Below are positions 35,931 to 44,580 of a stretch of 64,000 nucleotides of DNA, in pieces (the stretch's first letter is position 1; each line of letters starts with the position of its first letter). The notes under the pieces were generated by a model. It did not search any database and was not told the origin of the DNA. It worked only from the letters and a program-made list of their open reading frames with translations. The position numbers and the translations under genes were made by a program. Origin of the DNA: Azohydromonas aeria (lineage in GTDB: Bacteria > Pseudomonadota > Gammaproteobacteria > Burkholderiales > Burkholderiaceae_C); the NCBI RefSeq assembly GCF_009760915.1, contig NZ_VIDQ01000004.1, forward strand, positions 62,001 through 126,000. Reading direction: 5' to 3'.

Positions 35931-36236
35931 ATGAACCACGGCGCTGAAGTCGCGCTGGTGCTGCTTGCCGCCGTGGTCAGCGCCAACCTGCCGTTCCTCA
36001 CCGAGCGGCTGCTGCTGGTGGGACCGCGGCGTGCTCCCAAGGCTTTCGGCTGGCGGCTGCTGGAGCTGTTGCTCCTGCTGCTGCTGACGCTGGGACTGGG
36101 GCGCTTGCTGGAAGCCCGCATCGGCCAGATCTACCCGCAGGGCTGGGAGTTCTACGCCGCCATGGGCTGCCTGTTCCTGACGCTCGCCTTCCCCGGCTTC
36201 GTCTGGCGCTACCTGAGGCGGCAACACCATGGCTGA
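35931..36236 (+). CDS. DUF2818 family membrane protein
   Basis: The 101-residue product has three hydrophobic stretches (about residues 6-22, 42-58 and 74-92) and a short basic C-terminus. It matches my recollection of the DUF2818 family, found in betaproteobacteria directly after nuoN. The function is unknown. The ten-base gap to nuoN and the overlap with the next gene place it in the nuo transcript, so a complex I accessory or assembly role is possible but unproven. Confidence 0.8.
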   Translation: MNHGAEVALVLLAAVVSANLPFLTERLLLVGPRRAPKAFGWRLLELLLLLLLTLGLGRLLEARIGQIYPQGWEFYAAMGCLFLTLAFPGFVWRYLRRQHHG

Positions 36237-36858
36237 GGATCGAGACGACGACGTCCACCTGCGCGAGCACCGGTTGCAGTCGGAGTCGGTGTTCGAGGGC
36301 AACTTCCTGCGCGTGAGCCGCGACCGGGTACGGCTGCCCGACGGGCACGAGACCGAGCGCGAGTTCATCCGCCACTCCGGCGCGTCGGTAGTGGTGCCGC
36401 TGCTCGACGACGGGCGCCTGGTGCTGGTGCGGCAGTTCCGCTACCCGCTGGGCCGGGTGATGCTGGAGTTCCCCGCCGGCAAGATCGACCCGGGCGAGCC
36501 GCCGCTGCACACCGCCGTGCGCGAGCTCACCGAGGAGACGGGCTACAGCGGCGGCGAGTGGGCCTATGCCGGCCCGATCCACAACGCCGCGGCCTACTCC
36601 GACGAGGTGATCCACCTCTACTTCGTGCGCAACTTGCGTGAAGGCGAGGCCCGGCTCGACCACGGCGAGCATCTCGACGTGGTGCGCATGACCGAGGACG
36701 AGCTCGACGCGCTGGCCGCCCGCGGCGAGCTCAGCGATGCCAAGACGCTCATCGGGCTGCTGTGGGTGAACAAGTGGCGCCACAAGCTGTGGTCACTCGA
36801 CTGGCAGCCGGCTCCGGCGCTGTCCGGCGACGATAATCTCCCCCATGAAGGTGCTTGA
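36229..36858 (+). CDS. Nudix hydrolase, ADP-ribose pyrophosphatase-like
   Basis: The 209-residue product has a full Nudix box around residues 85-107 (GKIDPGEPPLHTAVRELTEETG), with the REx2EE metal-binding core. A preceding VRQFRYPLGRVMLEFPAG segment is typical of the ADP-ribose pyrophosphatase (NudF) group. Such enzymes hydrolyse ADP-ribose or related nucleotide sugars. It overlaps DUF2818 by eight bases and the next gene by 14. Exact substrate is not readable from sequence. Confidence 0.88.
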   Translation: MAEDRDDDVHLREHRLQSESVFEGNFLRVSRDRVRLPDGHETEREFIRHSGASVVVPLLDDGRLVLVRQFRYPLGRVMLEFPAGKIDPGEPPLHTAVRELTEETGYSGGEWAYAGPIHNAAAYSDEVIHLYFVRNLREGEARLDHGEHLDVVRMTEDELDALAARGELSDAKTLIGLLWVNKWRHKLWSLDWQPAPALSGDDNLPHEGA

Positions 36859-37309
36859 TCTGCGCTGCGACAGCAGCCACGGCTTCGAGGGCTGGTTCGG
36901 CTCCGAAGAGGATTTCATCGCCCAGCACGAGCGCGGGCTGGTGGAGTGCCCGCTGTGCGGCAGCAAGGCGGTGAGCCGGCTGCCCAGCGCGCCGCGGCTG
37001 AACCTGTCCAACGCGCGTGAGCCCGCGGTGCCGGCGCAGAAGTCCAGGCCCGCCGAGCGCCTGCCCGACACGCCGGAAGCGCAGCAGCTGCAGGCCCTTT
37101 GGATGCAGGCCGTGCGCCACGTCATGGCCAACACCGAGGACGTGGGCGAGCGCTTCGCCGACGAGGCCCGCCGGATCCACTACGGCGACGCGCCCGAGCG
37201 CGGCATCCGCGGCCAGGCCAGCCCGGTGCAGGCGGCCGAGCTGGCGGAAGAGGGCATCGACGTGCTGCCGCTGCCCATTCCGAAGGCGCTCAAGGAACCG
37301 ATGCAGTAA
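36845..37309 (+). CDS. DUF1178 family protein
   Basis: The 154-residue soluble protein starts MKVLDLRCDSSHGFEGWFGS and has a CPLCGS knuckle near residue 36 that, with Cys8, could bind zinc. The DUF1178 family has this N-terminal pattern and a C-terminal region with RHVMANTEDVGERFADEAR and an IHYG turn. Function is unknown. It overlaps the Nudix gene by 14 bases and is the last gene before a strong terminator. Confidence 0.82.
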   Translation: MKVLDLRCDSSHGFEGWFGSEEDFIAQHERGLVECPLCGSKAVSRLPSAPRLNLSNAREPAVPAQKSRPAERLPDTPEAQQLQALWMQAVRHVMANTEDVGERFADEARRIHYGDAPERGIRGQASPVQAAELAEEGIDVLPLPIPKALKEPMQ

Positions 37310-37340
37310 GGCGGCATTCACCGCCTCAAGCCCACGACGA

Positions 37341-37363
37341 CCCGGCCCCAGGCCGGGTTTTTT
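37341..37363 (+). terminator. Rho-independent terminator ending the nuo-DUF1178 unit
   Basis: CCCGGCC (37341-37347) pairs with GGCCGGG (37351-37357) around loop CCA, followed by six T residues. It lies 32 bases after the DUF1178 stop and separates the unit from the convergent FAD oxidase gene. Confidence 0.9.
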
Positions 37364-37382
37364 CATGGGCGCTGCGCCGTGA

Positions 37383-38789
37383 CTACAGCACCCGCCCCGG
37401 ATTGAGCAGCCCCTGCGGATCCAGCGCCTGCTTGATGGCGCGCATCAGCCCCAGCGCCACCGGCGACTTGCGCTGCTCCAGCTCCTCGCGCTTGAGCGCA
37501 CCGATGCCGTGCTCGGCCGAGAAGCTGCCGCCGAAGGATTGGACCGCGTCGAAGACGATGCGATTCACCTCGGCCTCGTGGTCGCGCAGGAAGGCCGCGC
37601 CGTCGCCGCCTTCGGGCACCTGCACGTTGTAGTGCAGGTTGCCGTCGCCCAGGTGGCCGAAGTTGACGATGCGCGCGCCGGGGAAGGCTGCGTGCAACGC
37701 CGCGTCGGCCTGCGCGCAGTAGGCCGGGATGCTCGACACCGGCAGCGCCACGTCGTGCTTGATGTTCAGCCCCTCCTGCGCCTGCGCCAGCGTGATGGAC
37801 TCGCGCAGGTGCCACATGGCGTTGGACTGGGCCTGGCTCTGCGCCACGGCGGCGTCCTCGATCAGCCCGTCCTCCAGCGCTGCGGCCAGCAGCGCCTCGA
37901 AGCGCACCTGCGCGTGGCTTTCGCTTTCCTCGTCGCTCTGCTCCAGCAGCACGGTCCAGGCGGCCGAGGGCAGGGGCTGCGGCAGCTCCGGGAAATGGCG
38001 CTTCACCAGGTCCAGCGCGAAGCGGCCCATGACCTCGAAGCCGGTGAGCCCGGCGCCCAGCTTGGCGCGGGCCGCCTTGAGCAGCTCCACCGCCTGCTCC
38101 ATCGAGGCGCAGGCCGCCAGCGCGGTGGTCACGGCCGCGGGCCGCGGGAACAGCTTCAGCGTGGCGCCCGTGATCACGCCCAGGGTGCCCTCGCTGCCGA
38201 TGAAGAGGTCGCGCAGGTCATAGCCTGTGTTGTCCTTGCGCAGGCCGGAGAGCCCGTCCCACACCTCACCCTGCGCCGTCACCACCTCCAGCCCCAGGCA
38301 CAGCTCGCGCGCATTGCCGTAGCGCAGCACCTGCGTGCCGCCGGCGTTGGTGGCGAGGTTGCCGCCGATGGTGGCGCTGCCCTCGGCGCCCAGGCTCAGG
38401 GGGAACAGCAGGCCCTGCGCCGCCACCGCTTCCTGCAGCGCCTGCAGCACGCAGCCGGCATCGACCGTGACGGTGAGGTTGGCGGTGTCGAAGGCGCGCA
38501 CGCGGTTCATGCGGCGCAGGCTCAGCAGCAGCGAGCGGCCGCTGGGGTCCGGCACGCCGCCGCCCACCAGCCCGGTGTTGCCGCCCTGGGGCACCAGTGC
38601 CACGCCGTGCCGGGCACACAACCGCACCACGGCGGCGACCTGCCCCGTGTCGGCCGGTCGCGCCACGGCCAGGGCCTTGCCGTGCCAGCGCTTGCGCCAG
38701 TCCTGCTCGTAGCCGCTGAGGTCGCCCTCGGTCAGCACATGCTCGGCGCCGATGGCGGCGCGCAGGGCATCCAGAAATTCCGTGCTCAT
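37383..38789 (-). CDS. FAD-binding PCMH-type oxidoreductase (GlcD / D-2-hydroxyacid dehydrogenase family)
   Basis: The 468-residue protein has the PCMH FAD-binding domain (ALVPQGGNTGLVGGGVPDPSG near residue 64, LSLGAEGSATIGGNLATNAGG near residue 130) and the GlcD C-terminal domain (NFGHLGDGNLHYNVQ near residue 370, EHGIGALKREEL near residue 425). Family members oxidise D-lactate, glycolate or D-2-hydroxyglutarate. The lone single-subunit form, without glcE/glcF, favours a D-2-hydroxyglutarate or D-lactate dehydrogenase. It follows DUF2069 by two bases on the same strand. Confidence 0.87.
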   Translation of the reverse strand: MSTEFLDALRAAIGAEHVLTEGDLSGYEQDWRKRWHGKALAVARPADTGQVAAVVRLCARHGVALVPQGGNTGLVGGGVPDPSGRSLLLSLRRMNRVRAFDTANLTVTVDAGCVLQALQEAVAAQGLLFPLSLGAEGSATIGGNLATNAGGTQVLRYGNARELCLGLEVVTAQGEVWDGLSGLRKDNTGYDLRDLFIGSEGTLGVITGATLKLFPRPAAVTTALAACASMEQAVELLKAARAKLGAGLTGFEVMGRFALDLVKRHFPELPQPLPSAAWTVLLEQSDEESESHAQVRFEALLAAALEDGLIEDAAVAQSQAQSNAMWHLRESITLAQAQEGLNIKHDVALPVSSIPAYCAQADAALHAAFPGARIVNFGHLGDGNLHYNVQVPEGGDGAAFLRDHEAEVNRIVFDAVQSFGGSFSAEHGIGALKREELEQRKSPVALGLMRAIKQALDPQGLLNPGRVL

Positions 38790-38791
38790 GA

Positions 38792-39181
38792 CTACTTTCC
38801 TTCAACTGCCCGGGCATTCTTGAGGCGCCAGCGCACATGCGTGGCGCAGGCGGCGAACAGCACCAGGCACAGCAGGATTTCGATCATGGCCAGCCAGGCG
38901 CCGGGCGGCGGCTCGCTGGTGGCACGCACCACGCCCTCGGCGAAGTAGATCCACACCAGCAGGCTGACCCAGCGGTAGGTGTACATGCGCCGCCGCAGCA
39001 GCCCGGCCAGCGGCACGAACAGCGGCAGCACCTTCAGCGCCAGCGTGCCGCTCCCGGTCGGGGCCAGCCACAGCTCCCAGGCCAGGCCCAGCAGGATCAA
39101 AAGCACCAGGCAGGCCACTGCCAGGTCGCGGGTGCGGCGCACCATCGGCGGCAGCGTTTCCAGGGGGGACTCCATTGACAT
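38792..39181 (-). CDS. DUF2069 family membrane protein
   Basis: The 129-residue product has four hydrophobic segments, among them VACLVLLILLGLAWELWLAP, ALKVLPLFVPLAGLL and LAMIEILLCLVLFAACATH, with the YTYRWVSLLVWIYFAEGVVRA motif typical of the DUF2069 inner-membrane family. Function unknown. The ATG at 39181 is chosen (39175 is an alternative). It is divergent from yihY with only 19 bases between starts, so each promoter must overlap the other gene's 5' region. Confidence 0.78.
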   Translation of the reverse strand: MSMESPLETLPPMVRRTRDLAVACLVLLILLGLAWELWLAPTGSGTLALKVLPLFVPLAGLLRRRMYTYRWVSLLVWIYFAEGVVRATSEPPPGAWLAMIEILLCLVLFAACATHVRWRLKNARAVEGK

Positions 39182-39200
39182 GGCTGGCATCATAGGGTTG

Positions 39201-40433
39201 ATGAACACCCTCACTGCCCGCCGGCGCGGCTGGCGAGCATGGTGCGTGGAATCCTGGCAGGTGCTGCGCCACTGGCCCTGGCGCGACACGCTGCTCACGC
39301 TGCGCCAGCGTTTTCGCGAAGACCACATCGGCCTGACCGCCAGCAGCCTGACCTTCACCACGCTGCTGGCGCTGGTGCCACTGACCACCATGGCCTTCGC
39401 GCTGTTCTCGGCTTTCCCGGTGTTCGGCGCGTTCCAGGTTGCGCTGGAGAAGTACTTCCTGCAGGCGCTGGTGCCTGAAACCATCTCGCGCCAGGTGCTG
39501 GGCACGCTCACGCAGTTCGCCGCCAAGGCACGGCGCCTGAGCGGCCTGGGCCTGGTGCTGCTGGGCGTCACGGCAGTGGCGACGATGCTGACCATCGACC
39601 GCGCGCTCAACGCCATCTGGGCCGTGCGCCGTCCGCGGCCCATCGGGCAGCGCGTGCTGGTGTATTGGGCCGCCATCACGCTGGGGCCGCTGGTGCTGGG
39701 CATCAGCCTCACGGTGACCTCCTATGCGCTGTCGGCCTCGCAGGGCTGGGTGCATGCGCCGCCCTGGGGCGTGAGCCTGCTGCTCAACGTCGTCGAGTTC
39801 AGCTTGCTGGTGGCGGGCATCGCGGCGCTGTTCCATTACGTTCCCAATACCCTCGTGCGCTGGCCGCATGCCTTTGCCGGCGCGCTGTTCGTGGGCGTGG
39901 CGTTCGAGGGCGCCAAGGACGCCATCGGCTGGTATTTCAGCAAGGTGCCGACCTACTCGGCCGTCTACGGTGCCTACGTCACGCTGCCGGTGCTGATGGT
40001 GTGGGTCTATGCCGGCTGGGTGATCGTGCTGCTGGGCGCCGTCATCGCCGCCAGCGCGCAGAGCCTGTCGCAGCACACCGCCCGGCTGCCCAGCGGGCCG
40101 GGGCAGCCCTTCGCGCTGGCGCTGGGCCTGCTGCGCGTGCTGGCCGCGGCGCAGCGCGAGGGCCGGCCCGGACGCTCGCAGCCGGCGCTGGCGCGCACGC
40201 TGGGCGTGGACCCGCTGCGGCTGGAACCGGTGGTGGACACGCTGGTGGCGCTGGACTGGGTCGGCCGCCTGGAGGAGGGCGGCGCGCAGCGCCTGGTGCT
40301 GCTGTGCGACCCGGCGCGCACGCCGGCCGCGCCGCTCATCGACCGGTTGCTGCTGGAACCCAGCGCCGCGGCCCGGGCGTTCCGGGCGCAGGCCGGCGTC
40401 GAGGCGATGTCGCTGGAGGAAGCGCTGCGCTGA
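39201..40433 (+). CDS. YihY/BrkB family (UPF0761) inner membrane protein
   Basis: The 410-residue protein has six hydrophobic segments in the first 290 residues. Family hallmarks are LTASSLTFTTLLALVPLTTMAFALFS near residue 52, and PTYSAVYGAYVTLPVLMVWVYAGWVIVLLGA near residue 252. The C-terminal 120 residues are soluble and look like a winged-helix fold (LARTLGVDPLRLEPVVDTLVALDWVGRL). The family was once called ribonuclease BN, which is incorrect for this fold; its function is unresolved. Confidence 0.88.
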   Translation: MNTLTARRRGWRAWCVESWQVLRHWPWRDTLLTLRQRFREDHIGLTASSLTFTTLLALVPLTTMAFALFSAFPVFGAFQVALEKYFLQALVPETISRQVLGTLTQFAAKARRLSGLGLVLLGVTAVATMLTIDRALNAIWAVRRPRPIGQRVLVYWAAITLGPLVLGISLTVTSYALSASQGWVHAPPWGVSLLLNVVEFSLLVAGIAALFHYVPNTLVRWPHAFAGALFVGVAFEGAKDAIGWYFSKVPTYSAVYGAYVTLPVLMVWVYAGWVIVLLGAVIAASAQSLSQHTARLPSGPGQPFALALGLLRVLAAAQREGRPGRSQPALARTLGVDPLRLEPVVDTLVALDWVGRLEEGGAQRLVLLCDPARTPAAPLIDRLLLEPSAAARAFRAQAGVEAMSLEEALR

Positions 40434-40525
40434 GCCGCGCCGGGGTGGGGTGCAGGGTCTTTGCAGCCCACGCGCCTTGAAGCTACGGTGCGGCTGCATG
40501 CGGCGCATGCCGCGTGGGAGCCAGC

Positions 40526-41740
40526 ATGAAAGCCAGCGACGAATTCACCGCCTTCATCGGCCGCGAGCTGCAGGGCCTGCGCCGGGACGGCCTGTTCAAG
40601 GAGGAGCGCGTCATCGCCGGCGCGCAGGGGCCGCGCGTGCGCCTGGCCGACGGGCGCGAGCTCCTCAACCTGTGCGCCAACAATTACCTGGGACTCAGCG
40701 CGCATCCGCGCGTGGTGCGCGCGGCGCAGGAGGCGATGGCGAGCCACGGCTACGGCATGAGCTCGGTGCGCTTCATCTGCGGCACGCAGGACCGGCACCA
40801 GGCGCTGGAGGCGCGGCTGTCGCGCTTCCTGGGCACCGAGGACACCATCCTCTACGCGGCGGCCTTCGACGCCAACGGCGGGCTGTTCGAGCCGCTGTTC
40901 ACCGAGGAGGACGCCATCGTCAGCGACACGCTCAACCACGCCTCCGTCATCGACGGCATCCGGCTGTGCAAGGCGCGCCGCTACCGCTACGCCCACGACG
41001 ACATGGCCGACCTGGAGCGCTGCCTGCGCCAGGCCCGCGCCGAGGGCGCGCGCTTCGTGCTGGCCTTCACCGACGGCGTGTTCTCGATGGACGGCAGCGT
41101 GGCGCAGCTCGACCGCATGCGCGTGCTGTGCGACGCCCACGGCGCGCTGCTGGGCATCGACGACAGCCACGCCACGGGCTTCGTCGGCGCCAGCGGGCGC
41201 GGCACGCATGAGCACCGCGGGCTGCTGGTGGACGGCGTCGCGGGCGTGGACCTGATCACCGGCACGCTGGGCAAGGCGCTGGGCGGCGCGTCGGGCGGCT
41301 TCACCAGCGGGCGGCGCGAAGTCATCGAGCTGCTGCGCCAGCGCTCGCGGCCCTACCTGTTCTCGAATTCGCTGGCGCCGGCGATCGTCGGCGCCTCGTT
41401 GGCGGTGCTGGACCTGCTGGAGGAGAGCGCCGGGCTGCGCGACACCCTCTGGGACAACGCCCGCTGGTTCCGCGCCGCAATGACCGAGGCGGGCTTCGAC
41501 CTGAAGCCGGGCGAGCACCCGATCGTGCCGATCATGGTCTACGACGCCCACAAGGCCCAAGCGCTGGCGGCGCGGCTGCTGGAGCTGGGCGTGTACGCGG
41601 TGGGCTTCTTCTACCCGGTGGTGCCGCAGGGCCAGGCGCGCATCCGCGTGCAGCTCAGCGCCGCGCACACGCGCGCCGACCTGGAGCACGCCGTGGCCGC
41701 CTTCCGGCAGGCCGGGCGCGAGCTGGGGCTGGTGGCGTGA
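40526..41740 (+). CDS. kbl: 2-amino-3-ketobutyrate CoA ligase (glycine C-acetyltransferase)
   Basis: Kbl cleaves 2-amino-3-ketobutyrate, made from threonine, with CoA to give glycine and acetyl-CoA. The 404-residue alpha-oxoamine synthase has LCANNYLGLSAHPRV near residue 50, SSVRFICGTQDRHQALE, DDSHATGFVGASGRG near residue 212 and the PLP lysine in TGTLGKALGG (Lys250). The ATG at 40526 has GGGAG upstream; a GTG four codons earlier overlaps that site and is rejected. It forms a unit with the SDR-type threonine dehydrogenase 43 bases downstream. Confidence 0.95.
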   Translation: MKASDEFTAFIGRELQGLRRDGLFKEERVIAGAQGPRVRLADGRELLNLCANNYLGLSAHPRVVRAAQEAMASHGYGMSSVRFICGTQDRHQALEARLSRFLGTEDTILYAAAFDANGGLFEPLFTEEDAIVSDTLNHASVIDGIRLCKARRYRYAHDDMADLERCLRQARAEGARFVLAFTDGVFSMDGSVAQLDRMRVLCDAHGALLGIDDSHATGFVGASGRGTHEHRGLLVDGVAGVDLITGTLGKALGGASGGFTSGRREVIELLRQRSRPYLFSNSLAPAIVGASLAVLDLLEESAGLRDTLWDNARWFRAAMTEAGFDLKPGEHPIVPIMVYDAHKAQALAARLLELGVYAVGFFYPVVPQGQARIRVQLSAAHTRADLEHAVAAFRQAGRELGLVA

Positions 41741-41783
41741 GGCGGCCGCCGATGTCCCCGCGAATGTCCCGGGAGTCGATGCA

Positions 41784-42728
41784 GTGACGGCCGCCTTGAA
41801 GATCCTGGTCGTCGGCGCCAACGGGCAGATCGGCAGCGAGCTGGTCGAGGCGCTGGCGCAGCGCCACGGGCGCGCGGCGGTGGTGTCCTCGGACCTGTCG
41901 CCCTCAGGTCGCGTGCCGGGCGTGGCGCACGAGGCGCTGGACGCCACCGACGCCGGCGCTTTGGGCGAGGTGGCGCGGCGCCATGGCGTCACGCAGGTCT
42001 GGCTGCTGGCCGCGGCGCTGTCCGCGCGCGGCGAGCAGCACCCGACCTGGGCCTGGGACCTGAACATGAAGAGCCTGCTCAACGTGCTGGAGCTGGCGCG
42101 CACGCGGCCGCTGCAGCGCGTGTTCTGGCCCAGCTCGATTGCCGCCTTCGGCGCCTCCACGCCCAAGGACGCCACGCCGCAGCACACGGTGATGGAGCCC
42201 GACACCGTCTACGGCATCTCCAAGCTCGCGGGCGAGGGCTGGTGCGCCTGGTACCACCGCCGCCACGGCGTGGACGTGCGCAGCCTGCGCTTTCCGGGTC
42301 TCATCAGCTGGAAGACCGCGCCCGGCGGCGGCACCACCGACTACGCCGTGGAGATCTTCCACGCTGCGCTGGCGCGCAACGCCTACACCTGCTTCCTGCG
42401 CGAGGACCTGGCGCTGCCGATGATGTACATGCCCGACGCGATCCGCGCCGCGCTGGAGCTGATGGAGGCGCCGCCACAGCGCATCCGCGAGCGCCGCGCC
42501 TACAACCTTGCCGGCATGAGCTTCACGCCGCGCCAGATCGCCGACGCCATCGCGCGCCGGCTGCCGGGCTTCACGCTGCGCTGCGAGCCCGACTTCCGCC
42601 AGGCCATTGCCGAAAGCTGGCCTTCGTCCATCGACGACACGGCGGCGCGCGCCGACTGGGGCTGGCAGCCGTGCCACGATCTGGAATCGATGGTGGATGC
42701 CATGCTCGCGGCGTTACGCCCTGCTTGA
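41784..42728 (+). CDS. tdh: L-threonine 3-dehydrogenase, SDR/epimerase type
   Basis: The 314-residue extended-SDR protein has the NAD site VVGANGQIGSELVEAL near residue 9, the catalytic Tyr and Lys in VYGISKLAGE near residue 139 and the serine in WPSSIAAFG. Short-chain threonine dehydrogenases of this type, unrelated to the zinc enzyme of E. coli, oxidise threonine to 2-amino-3-ketobutyrate. The adjacent kbl gene, which uses that product, strongly supports the call. The only fitting start is a GTG at 41784, eight bases after GGGAG. Confidence 0.88.
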   Translation: MTAALKILVVGANGQIGSELVEALAQRHGRAAVVSSDLSPSGRVPGVAHEALDATDAGALGEVARRHGVTQVWLLAAALSARGEQHPTWAWDLNMKSLLNVLELARTRPLQRVFWPSSIAAFGASTPKDATPQHTVMEPDTVYGISKLAGEGWCAWYHRRHGVDVRSLRFPGLISWKTAPGGGTTDYAVEIFHAALARNAYTCFLREDLALPMMYMPDAIRAALELMEAPPQRIRERRAYNLAGMSFTPRQIADAIARRLPGFTLRCEPDFRQAIAESWPSSIDDTAARADWGWQPCHDLESMVDAMLAALRPA

Positions 42729-42757
42729 TTTTGCGTAAGGGCCGGCACGGACTGCTG

Positions 42758-42766
42758 TGCTATGTT
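42758..42766 (+). promoter_or_regulatory. Possible extended -10 promoter of the CBS-domain gene
   Basis: TGC-TATGTT resembles an extended -10 element, 40 bases before the CBS-domain gene. No good -35 is present at normal spacing, so confidence is low. Confidence 0.3.
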
Positions 42767-42805
42767 GCCCGGCAGTTCTGTTTCACTGTTTCTGGGGAAT
42801 CTTTC

Positions 42806-43291
42806 ATGAAGGTCCGCGACATCCTTCGCGTCAAGGGCAATGCGCTGTTCACCGTTTCGCCGGACGCCTCGCTGGCGCAGGCGCTGCAAACCATGGCCGA
42901 GCACGACATCGGCTCGGTCGTGGTGGTGAGCTACGGCGACGTGGTGGGCATGCTGACCTTCCGCGAGGCCATCGCCGCGGTGGTGCGCACTAACGGCCAG
43001 CTGGAGAACGCCACGGTGCGCAGCGTGATGGACGACTGCCCGCTGAGCTGCACCCCGGAGACCTCGATCGACGAGGTGCGCCGCATGATGCTGGCGCGCC
43101 ACGCGCGCTACATGCCCATCCTGGACCACCGCACGCTCATGGGCGTGATCTCGTTCTACGACGTGGCCAAGGCCGTGGTGGACGCGCAGGACTTCGAGAA
43201 CCGCATGCTCAAGGCCTACATCAAGGACTGGCCGGCCGAAGAGGAGGGCAGCGCCGCCCGCGCGGCCGAGCCGCAGGCCCCGGCGGCCTGA
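42806..43291 (+). CDS. CBS-domain pair protein
   Basis: The 161-residue protein consists of two CBS motifs, residues about 7-62 (VSPDASLAQALQTMAEHDIGSVVVV) and 72-130 (TPETSIDEVRRMMLARHARYMPIL), and an acidic/Ala-rich tail. Tandem CBS domains form a Bateman module that usually binds adenosine nucleotides. No enzymatic domain is attached. Partner and ligand are unknown. It has its own terminator at 43334-43356. Confidence 0.88.
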   Translation: MKVRDILRVKGNALFTVSPDASLAQALQTMAEHDIGSVVVVSYGDVVGMLTFREAIAAVVRTNGQLENATVRSVMDDCPLSCTPETSIDEVRRMMLARHARYMPILDHRTLMGVISFYDVAKAVVDAQDFENRMLKAYIKDWPAEEEGSAARAAEPQAPAA

Positions 43292-43333
43292 GCGCCTTTG
43301 CACGGCCGCCCCGGCGGCGGCTGTCACAATGTC

Positions 43334-43356
43334 GGGCCCGCGCAAGCGGGCCCTTT
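43334..43356 (+). terminator. Terminator after the CBS-domain gene
   Basis: GGGCCCGC pairs with GCGGGCCC around loop GCAA, followed by TTTGCTTTG. It ends 38 bases before the aroC start. Confidence 0.7.
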
Positions 43357-43393
43357 GCTTTGTCGATTCCTTTCCTCGCAGCAGCGCACCAGC

Positions 43394-44497
43394 ATGTCCG
43401 GCAGCACCCTCGGCGAACTCTTCCGCGTCACCAACTTCGGCGAAAGCCACGGCCCGGCCATCGGCTGCGTGATCGACGGCTGCCCGCCGGGCCTGGCGCT
43501 CAGCGAGGCCGACATCCAGCCCGAGCTCGACCGGCGCCGCCCGGGCACCTCGCGCCACGTGACGCAGCGCAACGAGGCCGACGCCGTCGAGATCCTGTCC
43601 GGCGTGTACGAGGGCCAGACCACCGGCACGCCGATCTGCCTGCTCATCCGCAACACCGACCAGCGCAGCAAGGACTACGGCAACCTGCTCGACACCTTTC
43701 GCCCCGGCCATGCCGACTACGCCTACTGGCGCAAGTACGGCGTGCGCGACCCGCGCGGCGGCGGGCGCTCCTCGGCGCGGCTGACCGCGCCCACGGTGGC
43801 CGCCGGCGCGGTGGCGAAGAAGTGGCTGCAGCAGAAGTACGGCACGCGCTTCATCGGCTGGATGTCGGCGCTGGGCGCCACCGAGATCCCGTTCGAAGGC
43901 TTCGAGCACATCGCCAACAACGCCTTCTTCGCGCCCAACGCCAGCATCATTCCCGAGCTCGAAGCGCAGATGGACCAGCTGCGCCGCGACGGCGACTCGA
44001 TCGGCGCGCGCATCAGCGTCATTGCGCAGGGCATGCCCGCGGGCCTGGGCGAGCCGCTCTTTGACCGGCTCGATGCGGACATCGCGCACGCCATGATGGG
44101 CCTCAACGCCGTCAAGGGCGTGGAGATCGGCGACGGTTTCAGGAGCATCGCCCAGCGCGGCTCCGAGCATGGCGACGAGCTCACGCCTGAAGGGTTCAGG
44201 AGCAACCATGCCGGCGGCGTGCTCGGCGGCGTGAGCACGGGGCAGGACCTGGTGGTGTCCCTGGCCATCAAGCCCACGAGCTCGATCCGCACGCCGCGCG
44301 CCTCCATCGACCGCGCCGGCCAGCCCAACACGGTGCAGACCTTCGGCCGCCACGACCCCTGCGTCGGCATCCGCGCCACGCCGATTGCCGAGGCGCTGCT
44401 GGCGCTGGTGGTGATGGACCACGCGCTGCGCCAGCGCGCCCAGTGCGGCGACGTGGCGCTGGCGCTGCCGCAGATCCCGGCCGCCGCGCCGCGCTGA
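43394..44497 (+). CDS. aroC: Chorismate synthase
   Basis: AroC makes chorismate from 5-enolpyruvylshikimate 3-phosphate using reduced FMN, the last step of the shikimate pathway. The 367-residue product has the three family signatures: [18 protein letters not shown] near residue 16, the region [25 protein letters not shown] near residue 110-135, and [17 protein letters not shown] near residue 319. The ATG at 43394 gives the normal start [20 protein letters not shown]. Confidence 0.98.
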   Translation: MSGSTLGELFRVTNFGESHGPAIGCVIDGCPPGLALSEADIQPELDRRRPGTSRHVTQRNEADAVEILSGVYEGQTTGTPICLLIRNTDQRSKDYGNLLDTFRPGHADYAYWRKYGVRDPRGGGRSSARLTAPTVAAGAVAKKWLQQKYGTRFIGWMSALGATEIPFEGFEHIANNAFFAPNASIIPELEAQMDQLRRDGDSIGARISVIAQGMPAGLGEPLFDRLDADIAHAMMGLNAVKGVEIGDGFRSIAQRGSEHGDELTPEGFRSNHAGGVLGGVSTGQDLVVSLAIKPTSSIRTPRASIDRAGQPNTVQTFGRHDPCVGIRATPIAEALLALVVMDHALRQRAQCGDVALALPQIPAAAPR

Positions 44498-44520
44498 CGG
44501 CTTCGCGCCGGCTGCGCATG

Positions 44521-44547
44521 AAAAAACCGGCCCGCAGGCCGGTTTTT
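44521..44547. terminator. Bidirectional terminator between aroC and the convergent gene
   Basis: CCGGCC pairs with GGCCGG around loop CGCA. The stem is flanked by AAAAAA on the left and TTTTT on the right, so it serves both aroC (plus) and the unknown gene at 44581-45345 (minus). Confidence 0.88.
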
Positions 44548-44580
44548 CCTGGGCGACTTCCCCTGCAGTGCTTCAGCGCC

